This document shows, piece by piece, positions 60,273-64,000 of a stretch of 64,000 nt of DNA. The DNA is from Planococcus wigleyi. Lineage in GTDB: Bacteria > Bacillota > Bacilli > Bacillales_A > Planococcaceae. The stretch lies in assembly GCF_014836985.1 (NCBI RefSeq), contig NZ_JACSPU010000002.1:186001-250000 (forward strand), written 5' to 3'. Under the pieces are notes generated by a model. The model ran no database searches and was not told where the DNA came from. It was given only the letters and a program-made list of their open reading frames with translations. Within the stretch, counting starts at the first letter, position 1, and each line of letters starts with the position of its first letter. The translations under genes and the position numbers were made by a program.

Positions 60273-60914
60273 GTGGAATTTACAGATTTTATGCAAGAGA
60301 ATTTTCCGGATTTAGAACTCACGCCACCTTTGTTTTACAACTGGGATGTTGGCATCCGCTTCGAATTAGGGGTGGATTACAAACGGGGCGAGTGTTCCCC
60401 GAACAGTGCATATCTTAAAGGTGTTTACCACAGGGCTATCACGCTGTTCAATTCCCTGCATCTTCAAGAGGATGAAATTTTTCTGGTCGTAAACGTACAT
60501 GATTTCGGGAAGAACACGAGCTTAAGACGCAAACTGAATATTTTCTCCAAGTACACAAAAAATCAATCGGCTTTGAACAAATTGAAGCACCTGACACTGC
60601 CTTATATCATTCCGGAAGACGATGAAGATGGAAATTACCGGACCCATCGATTTGTCCTGAAATGCAAAGTGTCGGACCTCAGGTACATGCCTTTGTTAAA
60701 AGCAATCTGTAATACCGATATGGGATACAAGCCGGCTATCCATCATGATGTTTTCTTTATCAGCCTTAAAAATAAAACCATTTTCCATGTATATGATGAC
60801 AGGGGCTGTGACTTGGTGGCGGCATCAAAGGAAGACATTCGCCATATTTACAATACGCATAACGATTGGATATTGGATTATGACAGAGATGAGATTGACC
60901 AGGTGTTTAGGTGA
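60273..60914 (+). CDS. DUF3885 domain protein
   Basis: This 213-residue protein starts with GTG after GAGGTG. It contains the DUF3885 pattern FYNWDVGIRFELGVDY near residue 22 and the end segment IYNTHNDWILDYDRDEID. Found in many Bacillales, sometimes near toxin immunity clusters; function unknown. Likely co-transcribed with the preceding small gene. Confidence 0.82.
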   Translation: MEFTDFMQENFPDLELTPPLFYNWDVGIRFELGVDYKRGECSPNSAYLKGVYHRAITLFNSLHLQEDEIFLVVNVHDFGKNTSLRRKLNIFSKYTKNQSALNKLKHLTLPYIIPEDDEDGNYRTHRFVLKCKVSDLRYMPLLKAICNTDMGYKPAIHHDVFFISLKNKTIFHVYDDRGCDLVAASKEDIRHIYNTHNDWILDYDRDEIDQVFR

Positions 60915-60980
60915 GGAATGATTAGGCAGTGGGACTTGGAAGATGGAAATCAAATTCAATAGGAAGAGGTGAATGGGATA

Positions 60981-61700
60981 GTGGGAGATGGAAACAAGTT
61001 AAACCCAGTTGAAGCAGCAAGGCTCTTTGTAAACAAGTATTTTCCGCATTGTGAAGGAGCTTTATTGGCTGGCAGTGTTATTCGAGGGGAAGCAACGGAA
61101 ACATCTGATCTTGATATTGTTGTATTCGATAAACAATTTCATACTTCTTATAGGGAATCAATGGTCGCTTTTGGATGGAGAATCGAAGCATTTGTACATA
61201 ATTTAACTTCTTATAAAGAATATTTTTTCAGTGATTATGAGAGAGCTCAGCCTTCAATGCCGAGAATGGTAGCAGAAGGCATAATTTTAAAAGATGAGGG
61301 AGTCATTGGTCCGATTAAAGAGGAAGCTAAAGAATTGCTGGATAAAGGGCCTAAAGAATGGTCAACAGAACTAATAAATACAAAGCGCTATTTTATTACG
61401 GATGCATTGGATGACTTCATTGGGTGCACTAATCGAGCAGAGGCGATTTTTATAGCCAGTAGCCTGGCAGAATCAGTAAGTGAATTTGTATTGAGAATTA
61501 ACAAACGATGGGTTGGTACTTCTAAATGGATCATACGGTCATTAAGATACTACGATGTTGAGTTTACCAATCAATTTGTCGAAGCTTTTGACGAATTTTA
61601 TAAGAACGAAGACAAGCAAAAGATTATCCAACTCGTTGATGAAGTGTTGGAGCCCCATGGGGGACGTTTATTCGAAGGCTTTTCTCTAGGGGAAAGTTGA
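60981..61700 (+). CDS. Nucleotidyltransferase-fold protein
   Basis: This 239-residue protein has the pol-beta-type nucleotidyltransferase signature GSVIRGEATETSDLDIVVF (GSxxxG...SDxD) at about residues 32-50, followed by an all-helical domain. Relatives include aminoglycoside adenylyltransferase-like and antitoxin-like enzymes; the true substrate is unknown. Two GTG starts are possible (60969, 60981); AGGAAGAGGTG favours the second. The gene is more AT-rich than its upstream neighbours. Confidence 0.78.
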   Translation: MGDGNKLNPVEAARLFVNKYFPHCEGALLAGSVIRGEATETSDLDIVVFDKQFHTSYRESMVAFGWRIEAFVHNLTSYKEYFFSDYERAQPSMPRMVAEGIILKDEGVIGPIKEEAKELLDKGPKEWSTELINTKRYFITDALDDFIGCTNRAEAIFIASSLAESVSEFVLRINKRWVGTSKWIIRSLRYYDVEFTNQFVEAFDEFYKNEDKQKIIQLVDEVLEPHGGRLFEGFSLGES

Positions 61701-61764
61701 TTTTTCACCCATGTAATTTTAATTGGCAATTTTTCAGGGTGGAAAATCAGAAGGGAGTGAGTAC

Positions 61765-62211
61765 ATGACAAGTTTAGCAATCCATTTTGCAGTAGACCCA
61801 ATCTTAACCTTAGATAAGAAGTTGGTTCGTCAAAAGAACGGAAAACTATTGATTGATGTGCAGGGAGAATTAAAGATTATGTTTGAGGAGTCATGCTTCT
61901 TTCACGAACCATCTCTGGCACTCCTTGAACTGGGAGTCAGTTTAAAAAAGTGGCGGACTAGAGATCCGGGAGCGACAGAAAGCTTTTATTATTTCACGAT
62001 GGAACATGATGAAAAAGAAGGGCCTATTTTAGCCTTCATTCAGAAAAGCGAAGACGAGTGGCAACTCTTTTCCATTTGGCAGGAGTTTGAACACCAAGAG
62101 ACGATCTCCCTTAATGTATTGCTGGGGGCAGTAGATCAATATTTATCTGAATTGGAAGAGCTGTTGATGAACAGATCCCGTATCAGGTATTCTGATTTTG
62201 CAAAAGTATAG
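61765..62211 (+). CDS. Unrecognised small soluble protein
   Basis: This 148-residue protein, RBS AAGGGAGTGAG, has an acidic, mixed alpha/beta look (FAVDPILTLDKKLVRQKNGKLLIDVQGEL..., SLKKWRTRDPGATESFYYFTMEHDEKEGPILAFI). An ORF extends upstream but lacks an RBS. It resembles immunity-type or DUF proteins of Bacillales, but I cannot name the family. Confidence 0.55.
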   Translation: MTSLAIHFAVDPILTLDKKLVRQKNGKLLIDVQGELKIMFEESCFFHEPSLALLELGVSLKKWRTRDPGATESFYYFTMEHDEKEGPILAFIQKSEDEWQLFSIWQEFEHQETISLNVLLGAVDQYLSELEELLMNRSRIRYSDFAKV

Positions 62212-62259
62212 AATGAGAACCGCGTTCAAGCGCATCACCTCCACTGCGAAGAATTGAGA

Positions 62260-62409
62260 CTAAGTTAAAAGAGGAACAAGTATCCACTCAATGAACCACT
62301 TGAGGAGAAACATAAAAACAGTCACAATTACTACTCCAGCTAAAAAGTAGAGGCTTAATCTCGAATTGTCTATAAGGGCACCGGTCAAATCCTTCAAAAA
62401 ACTGATCAT
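62260..62409 (-). CDS. Small single-span membrane protein
   Basis: This 49-residue ORF on the minus strand has TTGGAGGC before its ATG. One hydrophobic helix (LYFLAGVVIVTVFMFLLKWFI) is flanked by charged residues. Not otherwise supported. Confidence 0.5.
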   Translation of the reverse strand: MISFLKDLTGALIDNSRLSLYFLAGVVIVTVFMFLLKWFIEWILVPLLT

Positions 62410-62480
62410 GGTTTATGCCTCCAATTTTATGGATTTGAATTTCTTTAAAGAAGTCAGTTAAACAGTAATTAGTACCTACG

Positions 62481-62603
62481 ATGACGAAATCAGAAAATAA
62501 GAGTTTCTTTATTAATGATCATTTTAATCATAATTGGTCTGTCATCATTCTTTCAGCCATTTTATTGGTAAGATGGATCATCAAGGAAAAAACTAATTTT
62601 TAA
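62481..62603 (+). CDS. Possible 40-residue membrane peptide
   Basis: The frame encodes a hydrophilic start (MTKSENKSFFINDHFNHN) and one hydrophobic helix (WSVIILSAILLVRWII) with a basic end. No RBS is visible, so this may be chance or a remnant. It precedes a terminator at 62632. Confidence 0.3.
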   Translation: MTKSENKSFFINDHFNHNWSVIILSAILLVRWIIKEKTNF

Positions 62604-62631
62604 AAAAATATTAGACTAACAAGTTTTCATC

Positions 62632-62669
62632 AAAACCTCCCAATCTTAATCAGACTGGGAGGTTTTTTT
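62632..62669. terminator. Bidirectional terminator
   Basis: AAAACCTCCCAATCT / AGACTGGGAGGTTTTTTT is a strong stem at the end of the minus-strand small-membrane-protein genes. Confidence 0.85.
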
Positions 62670-62855
62670 AGAAGTTTTTCTTCGCGATTTGTCTGTGAAA
62701 ATAAAATAGAAAATAGTGATGAGCAGCGATTGCATAAAGTTATCCAACCATTCGAATGAACCAATTTTAAAATAATCGAAGGCCATGAGAATAGAAAACA
62801 CGCCTATAAATGACAGTAAATAAAAATAGGGGCGACTGATTTTCATTTTCCTCAC
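62646..62855 (-). CDS. Small two-span membrane protein
   Basis: This protein of up to 69 residues has two hydrophobic segments (FYLLSFIGVFSILMAFDYF and FMQSLLITIFYFIF) and a basic tail (KSRRKTSKKTSQSD). The start may be GTG 62855 or ATG 62846; neither RBS is ideal. It follows the DUF3784 gene by 27 bases, so they are probably co-transcribed. Confidence 0.58.
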   Translation of the reverse strand: MRKMKISRPYFYLLSFIGVFSILMAFDYFKIGSFEWLDNFMQSLLITIFYFIFTDKSRRKTSKKTSQSD

Positions 62856-62882
62856 TCATTTCTTTAGGGTTTTCCCGGTGTT

Positions 62883-63209
62883 CTATTCTTCTTTTTTCAA
62901 GTAACGATTGCCTGTATTGATATAAATGATGCCAACCAAGATGATGACGACCATCAAGACAACCCCGGCAATGATGAGCCCTTCCACTTGGAATAACTCC
63001 CCTAAAAAGATGAAAACCGTGGAAAACGTAATACCGAACATCATTTTTCCGGTCGCTTTGCATAAAGCCTTTTCGTCGTATTTTGCCTTTTCCTCATCTG
63101 AAAGTGTATTGTACCCGGCGATTAGCCAAGCCCCTTTTCCTTGCAGCAGCGCAATACCCAGAATCAAGAGCAATATCATTCCAACCAGTGGAATAAGCAT
63201 TTCCATCAT
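62883..63209 (-). CDS. DUF3784 membrane protein
   Basis: This 108-residue protein has three spans and the family segment GKGAWLIAGYNTLSDEEKAKYDEKALCKATG after the first. AGGAGGTGTTT precedes the ATG at 63209. Function unknown; widespread in Firmicutes. First gene of a two-gene unit. Confidence 0.82.
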   Translation of the reverse strand: MMEMLIPLVGMILLLILGIALLQGKGAWLIAGYNTLSDEEKAKYDEKALCKATGKMMFGITFSTVFIFLGELFQVEGLIIAGVVLMVVIILVGIIYINTGNRYLKKEE

Positions 63210-63355
63210 AAACACCTCCTGAAGAAAAATGGCCTGTATGTACTATACCGATTTGTTTCGGATAAAGTTTCGTTTTCTATAAAAAGATACCAGTTAAAAT
63301 GTTCTCGGAATTTCCAATCCACCCCGCAAAGAGTCTGAGTTTCCATACCGGCTGA

Positions 63356-63388
63356 CAAAAAAAGAACTCCGTGGCGAGTTCCTTCTTG
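63356..63388 (-). terminator. Terminator of the TPR protein gene
   Basis: GAACTC / GAGTTC stem extended by A-T pairs, followed by TTTTTTT in minus-strand reading. Confidence 0.75.
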
Positions 63389-63392
63389 TTAA

Positions 63393-64000
63393 TCAGCATA
63401 AAAGCGCAATTTGATAATACTTAGCGGCCATCTTATAAGCGCGAACTTCGTTATAATGTTCTGCTAGTTCGGTACTGATTTCTTTGGCCAGCAATGAATA
63501 CTTGCCTTTTTGTGCCAACTGAACCGCCTGCTGCAGTTCTTTCTCATAGGAAGGAAAATCAAAGCGTGCTTTGTAGATCTGGGATCTCAAGTGCAAAAGC
63601 TGAATATAGGAATTGGGCAGGTTATACAAAGTGGTCAGGCGAAAGCCTTTCTTTAAATAGTCATCAGCTTCTTCCCAATTCTTTCTTTGAATGCTGATAT
63701 CACTTAGAACTTCAAGGGCATGAATGGTTTCTTCTTCTTTATCTGCGTTTATGTCATATTCAATGCTCTGGAGCATGTATGCGGCCGCTTGATCGAATTG
63801 CTTCTGTTTTTGATAAACGCGTCCATAATTATAAGCCAAAATGGGTGCATAATAATCTTTATTAAACCCCTCCGAGAACTGGAAAAGTTCATCCAAAGTC
63901 TTCAATGCGTCATCATATAAATCGTTTCGATGGTATTGGATGGCTAATTGGGCCAAAGAATTTGCGATTCCCCCTTTAAAATCCTGGTCTTTGAAGATTT
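63393..64000 (-). CDS. TPR protein, 5' end beyond the window
   Basis: The last ~200 residues of a tetratricopeptide protein; the frame stays open to the window edge. Several TPR-like helical pairs are visible (GGIANSLAQLAIQYHRNDLYDDALKTLDELF, PILAYNYGRVYQKQKQFDQAAAYMLQSI, EEADDYLKKGFRL, LAEHYNEVRAYKMAAKYYQIAL). The length and spacing resemble the C-terminal domain of XRE-TPR regulators of the RNPP/Rap type, but the N-terminus is not visible, so the class is open. Confidence 0.7.
   Translation of the reverse strand, partial: IFKDQDFKGGIANSLAQLAIQYHRNDLYDDALKTLDELFQFSEGFNKDYYAPILAYNYGRVYQKQKQFDQAAAYMLQSIEYDINADKEEETIHALEVLSDISIQRKNWEEADDYLKKGFRLTTLYNLPNSYIQLLHLRSQIYKARFDFPSYEKELQQAVQLAQKGKYSLLAKEISTELAEHYNEVRAYKMAAKYYQIALLC

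Overview
The window is chromosomal DNA of a moderately low-GC Gram-positive bacterium of the order Bacillales. The best guess is a Planococcus-like member of the Planococcaceae. This rests on Bacillus-type gene families (VmlR-type ABC-F protein, FusB-type EF-G-binding protein, gan-type galactan operon, DUF3885, DUF4181, DUF6366 and DUF3784 proteins), strong GGAGG ribosome binding sites with frequent GTG and TTG starts, and intrinsic terminators after most genes. The genus is inferred, not proven.

Layout. 0.1-5.7 kb: folate precursor genes pabA-pabBC, a PfoR-like PTS IIC protein, a relic of a PhnE-type permease, a short-chain dehydrogenase and an Asp/Glu racemase homologue. 5.8-8.6 kb: a three-gene unit of two membrane proteins and an M20 amidohydrolase. 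8.8-9.7 kb: a FusB-type protein behind a leader ORF and a long hairpin. 9.8-13.4 kb: an FAH-family hydrolase and an alkylation-repair operon adaA-alkA-ogt with 4-base overlaps. 13.5-16.9 kb: a lipoprotein pair, then a class F-like sortase with its own LPXTG-like substrate. 17.0-27.0 kb: a galactan utilisation locus (LacI regulator, ABC importer, GH42 beta-galactosidase, secreted GH53 galactanase), flanked by two direct copies of a 250-base element with six units at an exact 21-base period. 27-36 kb: ordinary housekeeping and membrane genes, including vmlR with a ribosome-type transcription attenuator.

36.1-52.3 kb is an accessory defence island. On its left it abuts a decayed HrtBA-type ABC exporter. 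It carries an AT-rich DISARM-like operon (a split DrmE-like pair, DrmA helicase, DrmB) without a recognisable drmC or adjacent drmM, and an unrecognised zinc-finger gene. A Sau3AI-like restriction-modification module with a Vsr endonuclease follows, the methyltransferase and vsr being visibly richer in GC. Then come a PD-(D/E)XK-fold protein and a small unknown gene. Gene relics lie on both sides of the restriction-modification module, which suggests it was inserted into an older island.

52.4-64 kb returns to the core-like chromosome: a divergent Prs paralogue, a 14-TM MFS exporter, an ACR3/BASS-type transporter, an orphan cobalamin riboswitch followed by a terminator and a 60-residue ORF, many very small membrane proteins and lipoproteins, a DUF3885 protein, a nucleotidyltransferase, and a TPR protein cut by the window end.
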